Source: Xanthobacteraceae bacterium
Lineage (GTDB): Bacteria > Pseudomonadota > Alphaproteobacteria > Rhizobiales > Xanthobacteraceae
Reading direction: 5' to 3'
DNA: 64,000 nt
Assembly: GCA_019635585.1 (NCBI GenBank)
Contig: JAHBZE010000001.1
Coordinates: 1,364,001-1,428,000 of the forward strand
Under the pieces are notes generated by a model that saw only the letters and a list, made by a program, of their open reading frames with translations, was not told the origin of the DNA and ran no database searches. Shown in pieces: positions 52,573 to 62,537 of the stretch. A program made the translations under genes and the position numbers. How positions within the stretch are numbered: position 1 is the first letter of the stretch; each line of letters opens with the position of its first letter.

Positions 52573-53577
52573 ATGATTCAATCGAAATCGACTTCTTTCT
52601 ACGTAGCAGCCGCGGCGCTCGGCGTTGCGCTTAGTGGCACTCCGGCACTTGCACAATGGGAGCCGCAGCGCCCCGTTGAAATCATCGTACCCGCCGGCAC
52701 CGGCGGCGGCGCGGACCAGATGGCTCGCGCGATTCAGGGCATCGTCGCCAAGCATAATCTGATGAAGCAGCCCCTCGTCGTCATCAACAAGGCGGGCGGC
52801 GCCGGCGGCGAAGGCTTCCTCGACGTGAAGGACTCGAAGGGCAATCCGCACAAGCTCGTCATCACGCTTTCGAACCTGTTCACTACGCCGCTTGCGACCG
52901 ACATTCCGTTCAATTGGAAAGACCTGACGCCGGTCGCGATGCTCGCGCTCGACGAATTCGTGCTCTGGGTCAACGCTGAAAAGCCCTACAAGAACGTGAA
53001 AGATTTCCTCGACGCGGCGAAGAAGGGCGGCTTCAAGATGGCCGGCACCGGTTCGCGACAGGAAGACCAGATCATCACGGTCGCGATCGAAAAGGCCGCG
53101 GGCGTCAAGTTCACATATGTGCCTTATCGCGGCGGCGGCGAAGTCGCTGTGCAGCTCGTGGGCAATCACGTCGATTCGACCGTGAACAACCCGATCGAGG
53201 CGGTCGCGCACTGGCGTGGCGGCAAGCTGAAGCCACTCTGCGTGTTCGACGGCAAGCCATTACCGTATAACGACAAGATCGCGGGCGACAAGCCGTGGAG
53301 CTCGATCCCGACCTGCAAGTCGCAGGGTCTGGACGTCGAATACGTGATGCTGCGCGGCTTCTTCATGCCCGCCGGCGTTACCCCGGATCAGGTCAAGTTC
53401 TATGTCGACCTGTTCCGCAAGGTCCGTGAAACCCAGGAATGGAAGGACCTGATGTCGAACGGCGCCTTCAACACCACGTTCATGATCGGCGACGAATACA
53501 AGGCCTGGGTGGCGAAAGAAGAAAAGCGCCACTACGAGCTGATGAAAGACGCAGGCTTCCTCGCCAAGAAGAGCTGA
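52573..53577 (+). CDS. tripartite tricarboxylate transporter binding protein (TctC/Bug family)
   Basis: 334 residues from the ATG at 52573, with GGGAGG 5 bases ahead. The signal peptide covers about 1-28 (ends TPALAQ). The Bug fold shows VEIIVPAGTGGGADQMARAI, YVPYRGGGEVAVQLVG and GFFMPAGVTPDQVKFY. It captures a carboxylate in the periplasm for the TctBA permease. Position at the head of the oxalate genes suggests oxalate as ligand, which would be unusual for this family; citrate and other di- or tricarboxylates are the known cases. Confidence 0.9.
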   Translation: MIQSKSTSFYVAAAALGVALSGTPALAQWEPQRPVEIIVPAGTGGGADQMARAIQGIVAKHNLMKQPLVVINKAGGAGGEGFLDVKDSKGNPHKLVITLSNLFTTPLATDIPFNWKDLTPVAMLALDEFVLWVNAEKPYKNVKDFLDAAKKGGFKMAGTGSRQEDQIITVAIEKAAGVKFTYVPYRGGGEVAVQLVGNHVDSTVNNPIEAVAHWRGGKLKPLCVFDGKPLPYNDKIAGDKPWSSIPTCKSQGLDVEYVMLRGFFMPAGVTPDQVKFYVDLFRKVRETQEWKDLMSNGAFNTTFMIGDEYKAWVAKEEKRHYELMKDAGFLAKKS

Positions 53578-53585
53578 GTGCCTAA

Positions 53586-53620
53586 CGCCGGCGGGTCTTT
53601 CGATCCGCCGGCGGTTTTCT
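53586..53620 (+). terminator. intercistronic terminator after tctC
   Basis: CGCCGGCGG pairs exactly with CCGCCGGCG, followed by TTTTCTTCTT. It lies 8 bases past the stop and would hold the binding protein at a higher level than the permease, as with the TRAP operon. Confidence 0.75.
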
Positions 53621-53659
53621 TCTTCAATTTTCAAAATTCGCAACAACGGGAATGGCGTC

Positions 53660-54163
53660 ATGAGTGGCGATAGGAACAGTGCGGCCAAAGGACCCTCGCA
53701 GCGGTCGGTAGAAATCGGTCTCGCGCTGCTGATTTTGGTGTTCGGACTGATCATCATCGGCGGCGCGCTCAAGGCCGGTATCGGCTGGAGCTTCGACGGG
53801 CCGAAGGCGGGCTTCTTCCCGTTCTATGTCGGTCTTCTCGTGATCGCCGCCGCCCTGATCACGCTGTTCAACGAGTGGTCCAACAAAGAGACCAAGAAAA
53901 TCTTCGCGGAGTGGGACCAGCTCAAGCAGGTTCTCTCGGTCGCAGCACCGACACTGGTTTATGTCATCGCGATCGCGTTTCTCGGCATCTACGTCTCGTC
54001 CGCGATACTGATCGCTTATTTCATGACGGTGATTTCGAGCTTCAGCGTGGTTCGCACCGCGCTGGTCGCAATCCTCGTCCCGCTCATCACTTTCTTTGTA
54101 TTCGAGAAGTGGTTCCTGGTCGCGCTCCCGAAGGGGCCGCTCGAAACCTTCCTCGGCTACTAA
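53660..54163 (+). CDS. TctB-family small permease subunit
   Basis: 167 residues with four membrane helices (about 18-38, 50-70, 90-110, 125-148) and the TctB signature GPKAGFFPFYVGLLVI. It is the small membrane subunit of the tripartite carrier and forms an operon with the TctA gene 51 bases downstream. Confidence 0.88.
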   Translation: MSGDRNSAAKGPSQRSVEIGLALLILVFGLIIIGGALKAGIGWSFDGPKAGFFPFYVGLLVIAAALITLFNEWSNKETKKIFAEWDQLKQVLSVAAPTLVYVIAIAFLGIYVSSAILIAYFMTVISSFSVVRTALVAILVPLITFFVFEKWFLVALPKGPLETFLGY

Positions 54164-54214
54164 ACCCAACCTCGAACAACAACAGCGCTTCGCAGAAGAA
54201 TTAGAGAGTTCGTC

Positions 54215-55765
54215 ATGGAAGAGATCGGTAACCTGTTTCACGGCTTCGCGACGGTTTTGGCCTTCCGTGACATGAATATTTTCGGCGTCACGATGGCTAT
54301 TCCGTTCAACGTGATCCTGATGGTGATCGGCATCGTGCTCGGTATCATCATCGGCATCCTGCCGGGCCTCGGCGGCGCGAACGGCGTTGCGATCCTGCTG
54401 CCCCTCACTTTCTCGATGCAGCCGACCTCGGCGATTATTCTGTTGTCCTGCATCTACTGGGGCGCGCTGTTCGGCGGCGCAATCACATCCATTCTCTTCA
54501 ATATTCCCGGCGAACCGTGGTCCGTCGCAACAACCTTCGACGGCTATCCGATGGCGCAGCAGGGCCGCGCCGGCGAAGCGCTCACCGCCGCTTTCACCTC
54601 TTCCTTCGTGGGGGCGCTGTTCGCGATCATCCTGATTACGCTCTTGGCACCGCTGGTCGCGGGCTTTGCGCTGCGTTTCGGCGCGGCGGAGAAATTCGCG
54701 GTCTATTTCCTCGCCTTCTGTTCCTTCGTCGGCCTGTCGAAAGAGCCGCCGTTCAAGACGCTGGCCGCGATGATGATCGGCTTCGCGCTTGCGACCATCG
54801 GCACCGACCAGATCACCGGTCAGCTCCGCCTCACTTTCGGTTTCACCGAGTTGATCGCGGGCTTCGACTTCCTGATCGCCGTGATCGGACTCTTCGGCAT
54901 CGGCGAAATCCTCCTGACCATGGAAGAAGGTCTCAGCTTCAAGGGCCGCGACGCCAAGATGAACATGAAGGTCGTGGTGCAGACCTGGGGCAAGCTCGTT
55001 AAATACTGGTGGCTATCGCTGCGCTCCTGCATCATCGGCTGCTGGATGGGCATCACGCCTGCGGGCGCCACGCCGGCGTCCTTCATGAGCTATGGCATCG
55101 CCAAGCGCATTTCGAAGAACGGCAAGAACTTCGGCAACGGCGAGATCGAAGGCGTCGTCGCGCCCGAAACCGCCGCGCACGCGGCCGGCACCTCGGCGCT
55201 TCTCCCGATGCTCGCGCTCGGTGTGCCCGGTTCGCCGACGGCGGCCGTGTTGCTCGGCGGCCTGCTGATCTGGAATCTTCAGCCCGGTCCGATGCTGTTC
55301 GTCGAGAACAAGGAATTCGTCTGGGGCCTGATCGCCTCGATGTATCTCGGCAACGTCGTGGGCCTGATCATCGTGCTCACTTGCGTGCCGCTGCTCGCGT
55401 CGATCCTGCGCATTCCGTTCGGCATCATCGCGCCGGTCATTCTCGTGTTCTGCGCGATCGGCGCCTACACGGTCCACAACAACTTCTTCGATGTCATCAT
55501 GATGTATGTGTTCGGCATCCTCGGTTACGTGCTGAAGAAGTGCCAGTACCCGATGGCGCCGCTGGTGCTCGCGATGGTGCTCGGCGACCGCGCGGAAGAA
55601 GCCTTCCGTCAGGCGCTGATCACCTCCGAGGGAAGCTTTGGCGTCTTCTTCGAAAACGGTCTCGTCAGCACCATCATGACGCTCGGCCTGATCGCGCTGT
55701 TCTGGTCGGTCATTTCGGCAGGCATCAGCCGCATCCGCGGCTCGGCGCCGGCCACGGCTGCCTGA
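54215..55765 (+). CDS. TctA-family large permease subunit
   Basis: 516 residues with about eleven helices. The TctA hallmarks are GIVLGIIIGILPGLGGANGV, the second-half pseudo-repeat GEIEGVVAPETAAHAA and ALLPMLALGVPGSPTAAVL, where the two re-entrant loops form the substrate path. It is the channel subunit, driven by the ion gradient. A perfect 12-bp hairpin lies just after its stop. Confidence 0.93.
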   Translation: MEEIGNLFHGFATVLAFRDMNIFGVTMAIPFNVILMVIGIVLGIIIGILPGLGGANGVAILLPLTFSMQPTSAIILLSCIYWGALFGGAITSILFNIPGEPWSVATTFDGYPMAQQGRAGEALTAAFTSSFVGALFAIILITLLAPLVAGFALRFGAAEKFAVYFLAFCSFVGLSKEPPFKTLAAMMIGFALATIGTDQITGQLRLTFGFTELIAGFDFLIAVIGLFGIGEILLTMEEGLSFKGRDAKMNMKVVVQTWGKLVKYWWLSLRSCIIGCWMGITPAGATPASFMSYGIAKRISKNGKNFGNGEIEGVVAPETAAHAAGTSALLPMLALGVPGSPTAAVLLGGLLIWNLQPGPMLFVENKEFVWGLIASMYLGNVVGLIIVLTCVPLLASILRIPFGIIAPVILVFCAIGAYTVHNNFFDVIMMYVFGILGYVLKKCQYPMAPLVLAMVLGDRAEEAFRQALITSEGSFGVFFENGLVSTIMTLGLIALFWSVISAGISRIRGSAPATAA

Positions 55766-55777
55766 GAATTTAAGGGC

Positions 55778-55807
55778 GGGGAAGGCGACAAAGCAGTCGC
55801 CTTCCCC
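55778..55807 (+). terminator. strong hairpin ending the tct operon
   Basis: GGGGAAGGCGAC pairs perfectly with GTCGCCTTCCCC around AAAGCA. There is no good T run after it, so it may be a weak terminator or an RNA-stabilising end. Confidence 0.6.
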
Positions 55808-55814
55808 GTAATTA

Positions 55815-55823
55815 TGTATTACA
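55815..55823. promoter_or_regulatory. TGTA-N-TACA dyad, GntR-FCD operator type
   Basis: TGTATTACA is a perfect odd dyad of the form bound by FCD-class GntR regulators. It is 37 bases ahead of the gntR start, suggesting autoregulation. Confidence 0.5.
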
Positions 55824-55833
55824 GTAAAAATAT

Positions 55834-55848
55834 CATGCAGTTAGCATG
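55834..55848. promoter_or_regulatory. CATGC-N5-GCATG dyad before gntR
   Basis: CATGC and GCATG form a perfect dyad around AGTTA, ending 11 bases before the gntR ATG, where a bound protein or RNA hairpin would block translation or transcription. Confidence 0.4.
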
Positions 55849-55859
55849 TGGGTTAGAGT

Positions 55860-56585
55860 ATGAGCACACCATTCACCGGCGCGAGCGTCGCGCAGGAAGA
55901 AGCCGAGCGGATCACCGCCGAGCCGCTTGAAGGCACCGCGACCTTCAAGGACCGCGCCTATAACGCGCTGAAAGATGTTCTTTTGTCGCTCGATATTTAC
56001 GGGCGGCGCGGAGAAATCCGTCTCGACGAGCGCGCGCTGGCGCTGCAATTCGGCATCAGCCGCACGCCGGTGCGCGAAGCGATGGCACAGCTCGAGCGCG
56101 AAGGTTTCGTGCGCTCCGTTCCCCGCCGCGGCATCTACATCGTGCGCAAGACCAAGCGCGAAGTGGTCGAGCTGATCGAAGCCTGGGCCGCGCTCGAAAG
56201 CATGGCGGCGCGGCTGATCACGGAGAACTGCTCGGACGAGGAAATCTCGCACCTGCGCGAAATGTTCGCGAAGTTCGAGAACGGCAAGCTTCACGTGAAG
56301 TTGGATGAATATTCCGAGGTGAACATCCAGTTTCACCAGACCATCATCTCGATGAGCAAGAACGCGACACTAATCCGGCTCGCGGAAAATCTCTTCACGC
56401 ATATGCGGATGATCCGCCGCAAGACCATCGTGGAGAAAAACCGCGCCGACCGTTCGATCCACGATCACCTGAACATCATCGAAGCGATCGAGTCGCGCGA
56501 CACCAACCGCGCCGAGTCGCTCGTGCGCCAGCACGCGCTCGGCCTCGCCGATCACGTAGCCAAGAACGCCGATTATCTCGACTGA
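55860..56585 (+). CDS. GntR-family regulator, FCD subclass, of the oxalate locus
   Basis: 241 residues. An N-terminal winged helix (about 25-95) carries [20 protein letters not shown], the GntR recognition helix. The all-helical FCD ligand domain (about 105-235) has the usual metal- or acid-binding pattern around [14 protein letters not shown] and [16 protein letters not shown] regulators sense carboxylic acids. It lies between the carrier genes and oxc, only 28 bases before oxc, so it is probably the oxalate-responsive switch for both. Confidence 0.9.
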   Translation: MSTPFTGASVAQEEAERITAEPLEGTATFKDRAYNALKDVLLSLDIYGRRGEIRLDERALALQFGISRTPVREAMAQLEREGFVRSVPRRGIYIVRKTKREVVELIEAWAALESMAARLITENCSDEEISHLREMFAKFENGKLHVKLDEYSEVNIQFHQTIISMSKNATLIRLAENLFTHMRMIRRKTIVEKNRADRSIHDHLNIIEAIESRDTNRAESLVRQHALGLADHVAKNADYLD

Positions 56586-56613
56586 CCAAGATCAAGAATT
56601 TCTGGAGGACCAA

Positions 56614-58338
56614 ATGGCAGAAGCGGCATTGAAAGCGGCCGGGCCGGAAGAAGAACTGACCGACGGCTTCAATCTGATCATCGACGCGCTGAAACTGAAC
56701 GGCATCAAGAACATCTATGCCGTTCCGGGCATCCCGATCACCGACTTCCTGCGCATGTCGCAGGCAGCAGGTCTTCGCGTCCTCTCCTTCCGCCACGAGC
56801 AGAACGCGGGCTATGCCGCCTCGATCGCGGGCTGGTTGACCAAGCAGCCCGGCGTTTGCGTAACCGTCTCCGCCCCGGGCTTCCTGAACGGCCTGACCGC
56901 ACTCGCGCACGCGACCACCAACTGCTTCCCGATGATCATGATTTCGGGTTCGTCGGAACGCGAAGTCGTCGACCTGCAACAGGGCGACTACGAAGAAATG
57001 GATCAACTCGCGGTCGCGAAGACCATGTGCAAGGCGGCCTATCGCGTGCTGCACGCGCAGGACATCGGCATCGGCATCGCCCGCGCGATCCGCTCGGCGG
57101 TCTCGGGCCGCCCCGGCGGCGTTTATCTCGATCTGCCCGCGAAACTCTTCGGCCAGGTCATGGGCGCGGAGGCCGGCAAGAAGTCGCTGGTGAAAGTGAT
57201 CGACGCCGCGCCCGCGCAGATTCCCGGCGCGGATGCGATCAAACGCGCGCTCGACGTGATCAAGGGCGCAAAGAAGCCGCTCATCATTCTCGGCAAGGGC
57301 GCTGCCTACGCGCAGGCCGACGAAGCGATCAAGGACTTCGTCGAGAAGTCCGGCATCCCCTTCCTGCCGATGTCGATGGCCAAAGGTCTCCTGCCCGACA
57401 CGCATCCACAATGCGCGGGTGCCGCGCGTTCGCTGGTGCTGAAGGATTCCGACGTCGTCATCATGATGGGTGCGCGTCTCAACTGGCTGCTTTCGCACGG
57501 CAAGGGCAAGAACTGGGGCGACGCGCCGAAGAAATTCGTGCAGCTCGATATCGAGCCGAAGGAAATGGACTCGAACGTCGAGATCGTGGCGCCGGTCGTC
57601 GGCGATATGGGCTCCTGCGTCAATGCGATGCTTTCCGCCATGGGCAACAACTTCCCGAAGGGAAATGCCGACTGGATGGCGACCGTTGCCAAGAAGCGCG
57701 ACGAGAACGTCGCCAAAATGGCGCCGAAGCTCATGAACAACAACGTGCCGATGGATTACCACGGCGCGCTCGGCGTCATTAAGCAGGTGATCAAGGAACG
57801 CCCGGACACGATCTTGGTGAACGAGGGCGCGAACACGCTCGATCTCGCACGCGGCATCATCGACATCTACAAGCCGCGCAAGCGCATCGACGTCGGTACC
57901 TGGGGCATCATGGGTATCGGCATGGGCTATTCGGTCGCTGCCGCGGTCGAAACCGGCCACAAGGTGCTCGCGGTCGAAGGCGACTCGGCGTTCGGCTTCT
58001 CCGGCATGGAGACCGAAACCATCGCCCGCTACAAGCTCCCGGTCTGCATCGTCATCTTCAACAATGACGGCATCTATCGCGGCACCGACACGAACGCTGC
58101 CAGCAACGACCCCGCAACCACCGTGTTCGTGAAGGGCGCGCGCTACGACAAGATGATGGAGGGCTTCGGCGGCGTCGGGGTGAACGCCACTTCGCCCGAC
58201 GAACTGCGCCAGGCGATCAACGCGGCACTCGATAGCGGCAAGCCGACACTTATCAACGCGGTGATCGATCCGGCAGCGGGCTCCGAGTCCGGCCGCATCG
58301 GCAATCTCAACCCGCAAAGCGCACTCAAGAAAAAGTAA
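56614..58338 (+). CDS. oxc: oxalyl-CoA decarboxylase
   Basis: 574 residues, GGAGG before the ATG. TPP-dependent: the conserved Glu62 lies in [12 protein letters not shown], and the Mg-TPP loop is [19 protein letters not shown] ending near [24 protein letters not shown] near the start, together with the neighbouring frc gene, distinguishes it from acetolactate synthases. It decarboxylates oxalyl-CoA to formyl-CoA and CO2 in the cytoplasm. It is followed 17 bases later by frc, the partner CoA-transferase. Confidence 0.95.
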   Translation: MAEAALKAAGPEEELTDGFNLIIDALKLNGIKNIYAVPGIPITDFLRMSQAAGLRVLSFRHEQNAGYAASIAGWLTKQPGVCVTVSAPGFLNGLTALAHATTNCFPMIMISGSSEREVVDLQQGDYEEMDQLAVAKTMCKAAYRVLHAQDIGIGIARAIRSAVSGRPGGVYLDLPAKLFGQVMGAEAGKKSLVKVIDAAPAQIPGADAIKRALDVIKGAKKPLIILGKGAAYAQADEAIKDFVEKSGIPFLPMSMAKGLLPDTHPQCAGAARSLVLKDSDVVIMMGARLNWLLSHGKGKNWGDAPKKFVQLDIEPKEMDSNVEIVAPVVGDMGSCVNAMLSAMGNNFPKGNADWMATVAKKRDENVAKMAPKLMNNNVPMDYHGALGVIKQVIKERPDTILVNEGANTLDLARGIIDIYKPRKRIDVGTWGIMGIGMGYSVAAAVETGHKVLAVEGDSAFGFSGMETETIARYKLPVCIVIFNNDGIYRGTDTNAASNDPATTVFVKGARYDKMMEGFGGVGVNATSPDELRQAINAALDSGKPTLINAVIDPAAGSESGRIGNLNPQSALKKK

Positions 58339-58355
58339 TTCGAGCGAGAACAGTC

Positions 58356-59759
58356 ATGGCAAAAGCGAAGAAGAAATCGAAACTTAAAGCCGTCAAGGCG
58401 AAGAAGCCGGCCGCGAAGAAAGCGGCGGCGAAGAAGTCGAACGGTCTCCCCTCGCCTTCGAAGAAGCCGTTCGGTCAGGCGGGACTCGCGCTCGACGGAG
58501 TGCGTATTCTCGACTTCACCCACGTTCAGTCCGGCCCGACCTGCACGCAGCTGCTCGCATGGTTCGGCGCGGACGTGATCAAGGTCGAGCGTCCGGGCGT
58601 CGGCGACATCACGCGCGGTCAGTTGGTCGACGTGAAGGGCGCGGACTCGCTCTACTTCACGATGCTCAACCACAACAAGCGCTCGATCACGATCGACTCG
58701 AAGCACAAGAAGGGCAAGGAGATCCTCGATCGCCTCATTAAAGAGTGCGACATCCTCGTCGAGAATTTCGCGCCCGGCGCACTCGACCGCATGGGCCTCA
58801 CCTGGGAGCACATCCACAAGCTGAACCCGCGCATGATCGTGGCGTCCGTGAAGGGCTTCGGCCCCGGCCCCTACGAAGACTGCAAGGTTTACGAGAACGT
58901 CGCGCAGTGCACCGGCGGCTCGGCTTCGACCACCGGCTTCCGTGACGGCCCGCCGCTCGTGACCGGCGCGCAGATCGGCGATAGCGGCACCGGCCTGCAT
59001 CTCGCGCTCGGCATCGTGACCGCGCTCTATCAGCGTCAACGCACCGGCCGCGGCCAGAAGGTGCTCTGCGCGATGCAGGACGGCGTTTTGAATCTCGCTC
59101 GCGTGAAACTGCGCGACCAGCAGCGCCTGAAACACGGACCGCTCACCGAATATTCGCAGTATGGCGAAGGCATTCCGTTCGGCGACGCGACGCCGCGCGC
59201 GGGCAATGACTCGGGCGGCGGCCAGCCTGGCCGTATTCTGAAGTGTAAGGGCGCGCCGCAGGATCCGAACGCCTACATCTACTTCATCACCCAGGCGCCG
59301 GTCTGGGAATCGATCTGCGACGTGATCGGCGAGCCGACCTGGAAGACCGATCCGGAGTTCTCGACGCCGAAGGCGCGGCTACCGAAGCTGAACGCGATCT
59401 TCGAGCGTATCGAGCGCTGGACCATGACCAAGACCAAGTTCGAGGCCATGGACATCCTCAACAAATACGACATTCCGTGCGGCCCGATCCTTTCGATGAA
59501 GGAACTCGCCGAAGACCAATCGCTGCGCAAGACCGGCACGGTGGTCGAGGTCGATCATCCGAAGCGCGGCAAGTACTTGTCGGTCGGCAATCCGATCAAG
59601 CTCTCCGACTCGATCTCCAAGGTGAAGCGCTCGCCGCTCCTCGGCGAACACACCGATGAAATCCTGAAAGATGTGCTCGGTTACTCCGCCAAGGAAATCG
59701 GCGACATCAAGGTGTCGGGCGCCATCACCGCGCCGGAGAAAAAAGAGAAAGCGGCCTAA
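58356..59759 (+). CDS. frc: formyl-CoA:oxalate CoA-transferase with lysine-rich N-terminal tail
   Basis: 467 residues, about 40 more than the family norm near 428. The extra part is a disordered N-terminal tail (residues 1-40) made mainly of Lys and Ala ([15 protein letters not shown]). The class III CoA-transferase core follows with [17 protein letters not shown], catalytic Asp209 in [12 protein letters not shown] and the glycine loop DSGGGQPGR. It passes CoA from formyl-CoA to oxalate, releasing formate and making oxalyl-CoA for Oxc. A strong terminator ends the unit after this gene. Confidence 0.93.
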   Translation: MAKAKKKSKLKAVKAKKPAAKKAAAKKSNGLPSPSKKPFGQAGLALDGVRILDFTHVQSGPTCTQLLAWFGADVIKVERPGVGDITRGQLVDVKGADSLYFTMLNHNKRSITIDSKHKKGKEILDRLIKECDILVENFAPGALDRMGLTWEHIHKLNPRMIVASVKGFGPGPYEDCKVYENVAQCTGGSASTTGFRDGPPLVTGAQIGDSGTGLHLALGIVTALYQRQRTGRGQKVLCAMQDGVLNLARVKLRDQQRLKHGPLTEYSQYGEGIPFGDATPRAGNDSGGGQPGRILKCKGAPQDPNAYIYFITQAPVWESICDVIGEPTWKTDPEFSTPKARLPKLNAIFERIERWTMTKTKFEAMDILNKYDIPCGPILSMKELAEDQSLRKTGTVVEVDHPKRGKYLSVGNPIKLSDSISKVKRSPLLGEHTDEILKDVLGYSAKEIGDIKVSGAITAPEKKEKAA

Positions 59760-59770
59760 AGACGAAATCA

Positions 59771-59798
59771 CCCCGCCCCCGAACGGGGCGGGGTTTTT
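59771..59798 (+). terminator. intrinsic terminator after frc
   Basis: CCCCGCCCC pairs exactly with GGGGCGGGG over a five-base loop, then TTTTT. It separates oxc-frc from the formyltransferase gene. Confidence 0.92.
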
Positions 59799-59827
59799 AA
59801 ATAGAAAATTCGAGGGGAGATCAGACG

Positions 59828-60754
59828 ATGCGTATCGTCGTGCATGGCCAGCAGGCCTTCGGCAAAGCCGTTCTCGAAGCGCTCTTGAAGCGCGGTGAAA
59901 ATGTTGTCGGCGTTTACGTCGCGCCGGAAAAAGAAGGCCAGAAGGCCGATCCGCTGAAGGAAGCCGCGCTCGCTGCCAAGCTGCCGGTGTTTCAGCCGGA
60001 CTCATATAAAAAGCCGGAAGTCTGGGAACATTTTAAATCCCTGAAGCCCGATCTTCAGGTCATGGCTTTCGTGACGTTGTTCGTGCCGAAAGAGTTCCTC
60101 AACATCCCGACGCACGGCTCGATCCAGTATCACCCGTCGCTTCTCCCTCTGTATCGTGGCGCATCGGCGATCAACTGGCCGATCATCAAGGGCGAAAAGG
60201 AAACCGGACTTTCGATTTTCTGGCCGGATAACGGCTTGGATACCGGCGACATTCTGATCCAGAAGAAAACGCCGATCTCCGGCAAGGACACGCTCGGCAC
60301 CGTCTATTTCGACCGCCTGTTTCCGATGGGCGTCGATGCGATGATGGAATCGGTTGATCTCGTCAAAGCCGGCAAAGCGCCGCGCGTGAAACAGGATCAC
60401 TCAAAGGCGACCTACGAGGGCCTCTGCCGCGCGGACAACGCGCATATCGATTTCGGCAAACCGTGGGAGCAGATCGATCGGCTGATCCGCGGCTGCAATC
60501 CCGCGCCCGCCGCCTGGGCTACGATCAACGGCACGAAACTGAAAATCCTCGAAGCCACGCCGTTGCCCGCGCGCGATCCGAAAGGCATCGGCGGCAAGCT
60601 CGGTGAAGTCGTGCTGGTCGAAAGCGACGGCGTCACCGTCGTTTGCGCCGACGGCCGTTTCAAACTCACGCGCGTGCAGGCCGATGGGCCGAAGGTGGGC
60701 GCGGGCGAGTGGGCCGCGAGCGCCAAGATCGAAAAAGGCGCGCGCTTTTCCTAA
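59828..60754 (+). CDS. stand-alone formyl-transferase/10-formyl-THF hydrolase-like protein
   Basis: 308 residues with two domains: a formyltransferase Rossmann domain (1 to about 200) and an Fmt-type C-terminal barrel (about 210-308). Segments such as GASAINWPIIKGEK, SIFWPDNGLDTGDIL, and ATYEGLCRADNAHID match the hydrolase domain of 10-formyl-THF dehydrogenase (ALDH1L1) better than tRNA formyltransferases. His102 and Asp138 of the active site are present, but the usual Asn two residues before His is Gln100 (SIQYHPSLLP). The aldehyde-dehydrogenase half of ALDH1L1 is absent. It is likely a 10-formyl-THF hydrolase or a formyl-group transferase linking formyl-CoA and folate; not proven. Confidence 0.8.
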   Translation: MRIVVHGQQAFGKAVLEALLKRGENVVGVYVAPEKEGQKADPLKEAALAAKLPVFQPDSYKKPEVWEHFKSLKPDLQVMAFVTLFVPKEFLNIPTHGSIQYHPSLLPLYRGASAINWPIIKGEKETGLSIFWPDNGLDTGDILIQKKTPISGKDTLGTVYFDRLFPMGVDAMMESVDLVKAGKAPRVKQDHSKATYEGLCRADNAHIDFGKPWEQIDRLIRGCNPAPAAWATINGTKLKILEATPLPARDPKGIGGKLGEVVLVESDGVTVVCADGRFKLTRVQADGPKVGAGEWAASAKIEKGARFS

Positions 60755-60802
60755 CGATTTTCACTAGCTTCCCGAAACTCATCCAGTCACGGATCAAGTC
60801 AC

Positions 60803-62500
60803 ATGCCTGCTTCACAACACCAGAATCCGAAATCGGATATCGAAATCGCACAGGCCGCGAAAATGCGGCCGATCATGGACATCGCGAAAGAGCGTCTCGG
60901 CATCGACCCGAAGAATCTCGAACCCTACGGCCACTACAAGGCCAAGGTCTCGATGGACTACATCAAGTCGCTTGCGAGCAAGAAGGACGGGAAGCTCATT
61001 CTCGTTACCGCGATTTCGCCGACGCCGGCGGGCGAAGGCAAGACAACGACGACCGTGGGCCTCACCGATGCACTCAACCACATCGGTAAGAAGGCGATGT
61101 GTGCGCTGCGCGAGCCTTCGCTCGGCCCCTGCTTCGGCGTGAAGGGCGGTGCCGCCGGCGGCGGTTACGCGCAGGTCGTGCCGATGGAAGACATCAACCT
61201 GCACTTTACCGGCGACTTCCATGCGATCACGTCCGCGCATAACCTGCTCTCCGCGCTGATCGACAACCACATCTATTGGGGTAACCCGACCGGGATGGAC
61301 TCGCGCCGCGTCGCCTGGCGCCGCGTCCTCGACATGAACGACCGCGCGCTGCGCGAAATCGTCTGCTCGCTCGGCGGAGTTGCGAACGGTTACCCGCGCG
61401 AAGCCGGCTTCGACATCACGGTCGCGTCCGAAGTTATGGCGATCTTCTGCCTCGCAAAGGACCTCAACGACCTGAAGACGCGGCTCGGCAACATCATCGT
61501 GGGCTACACCCGCGAGCGCAAACCGATCCGCGCCAGCGAGATGAAAGCCCACGGCGCGATGACCGCGCTTTTGAAGGATGCGATCGCGCCAAACTTAGTC
61601 CAGACGCTCGAAGGCACGCCCGCCTTCATCCACGGCGGCCCGTTCGCGAATATCGCGCACGGCTGCAACTCGGTTTCGGCGACGACCTCGGCGCTCAAGC
61701 TCGCCGACTATGTCGTGACCGAAGCCGGCTTCGGCGCCGATCTCGGGGCAGAAAAATTCCTCGACATCAAGTGCCGCAAAGCGGGCTTGAAGCCCGATTG
61801 CGTCGTGATTGTCGCAACCATCCGCGCGCTCAAGATGCATGGCGGCGTGAAGAAGGACGACCTGAAGAAGGAAAACCTCGCCGCGCTGGAAGCCGGCATG
61901 TCGAATCTTCAGCGTCATATCGAGAACATCAAGAAGTTCGGACTTCCCGCCGTCGTCTCGATCAACCGTTTCTCGGCCGATACCGATGCGGAAATTGCGA
62001 TGGTGAAAGAGAAGTGCAAGGCGCTCGGCGTCGAAGCGCTGATGGCCGATCACTGGGCCGAAGGCGGCGCGGGTGCTGCCGATGTCGCGAAAGCCGTCGT
62101 CAAGGTTTGCGACGAAGGCAAGGCGAACCTGAAACTCCTCTATCCCGACGAGATGCCCCTGTTCGACAAGATCCGCACGATCGCCAAGGAAATCTACCGC
62201 GCGGACGATGCCACCGCCGACAAGTCGGTGAAGGATCAACTCAAGGCGTGGGAAGAAATGGGCTTCGGCAAGCTCCCCGTCTGTATCGCGAAGACGCAGT
62301 ATTCGTTCTCGACCAACCCGGACGCGAAGGGCGCGCCGACCGGCTTCAACATTCCGGTCCGCGAGGTCCGTCTCTCCGCGGGTGCCGAGTTCATCGTCGC
62401 AATCTGCGGTGAGATCATGACCATGCCGGGCCTGCCGAAGGTGCCGTCGGCAGACAGCATCGACGTCAATGCCGAAGGCCGGATCGTCGGTCTGTTTTAA
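60803..62500 (+). CDS. fhs: formate--tetrahydrofolate ligase
   Basis: 565 residues with N-terminal [20 protein letters not shown] loop [20 protein letters not shown], and [20 protein letters not shown], the folate and formyl-phosphate region of Fhs. It ligates formate to THF using ATP to give 10-formyl-THF. Here it would channel formate from oxalate breakdown into C1 metabolism. It is 48 bases after the formyltransferase, so the pair may be one unit. A terminator follows. Confidence 0.96.
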   Translation: MPASQHQNPKSDIEIAQAAKMRPIMDIAKERLGIDPKNLEPYGHYKAKVSMDYIKSLASKKDGKLILVTAISPTPAGEGKTTTTVGLTDALNHIGKKAMCALREPSLGPCFGVKGGAAGGGYAQVVPMEDINLHFTGDFHAITSAHNLLSALIDNHIYWGNPTGMDSRRVAWRRVLDMNDRALREIVCSLGGVANGYPREAGFDITVASEVMAIFCLAKDLNDLKTRLGNIIVGYTRERKPIRASEMKAHGAMTALLKDAIAPNLVQTLEGTPAFIHGGPFANIAHGCNSVSATTSALKLADYVVTEAGFGADLGAEKFLDIKCRKAGLKPDCVVIVATIRALKMHGGVKKDDLKKENLAALEAGMSNLQRHIENIKKFGLPAVVSINRFSADTDAEIAMVKEKCKALGVEALMADHWAEGGAGAADVAKAVVKVCDEGKANLKLLYPDEMPLFDKIRTIAKEIYRADDATADKSVKDQLKAWEEMGFGKLPVCIAKTQYSFSTNPDAKGAPTGFNIPVREVRLSAGAEFIVAICGEIMTMPGLPKVPSADSIDVNAEGRIVGLF

Positions 62501-62537
62501 CGGAATAACGAAGGGACTTCCCGTCCCCTTTAAACTT

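Noticed and set aside
56476-58317. 613-codon open frame on the minus strand
   Set aside because: It lies opposite oxc, which has clear TPP motifs. The translation is Arg/His/Asp-rich without domains, the usual antisense shadow in high-GC DNA.
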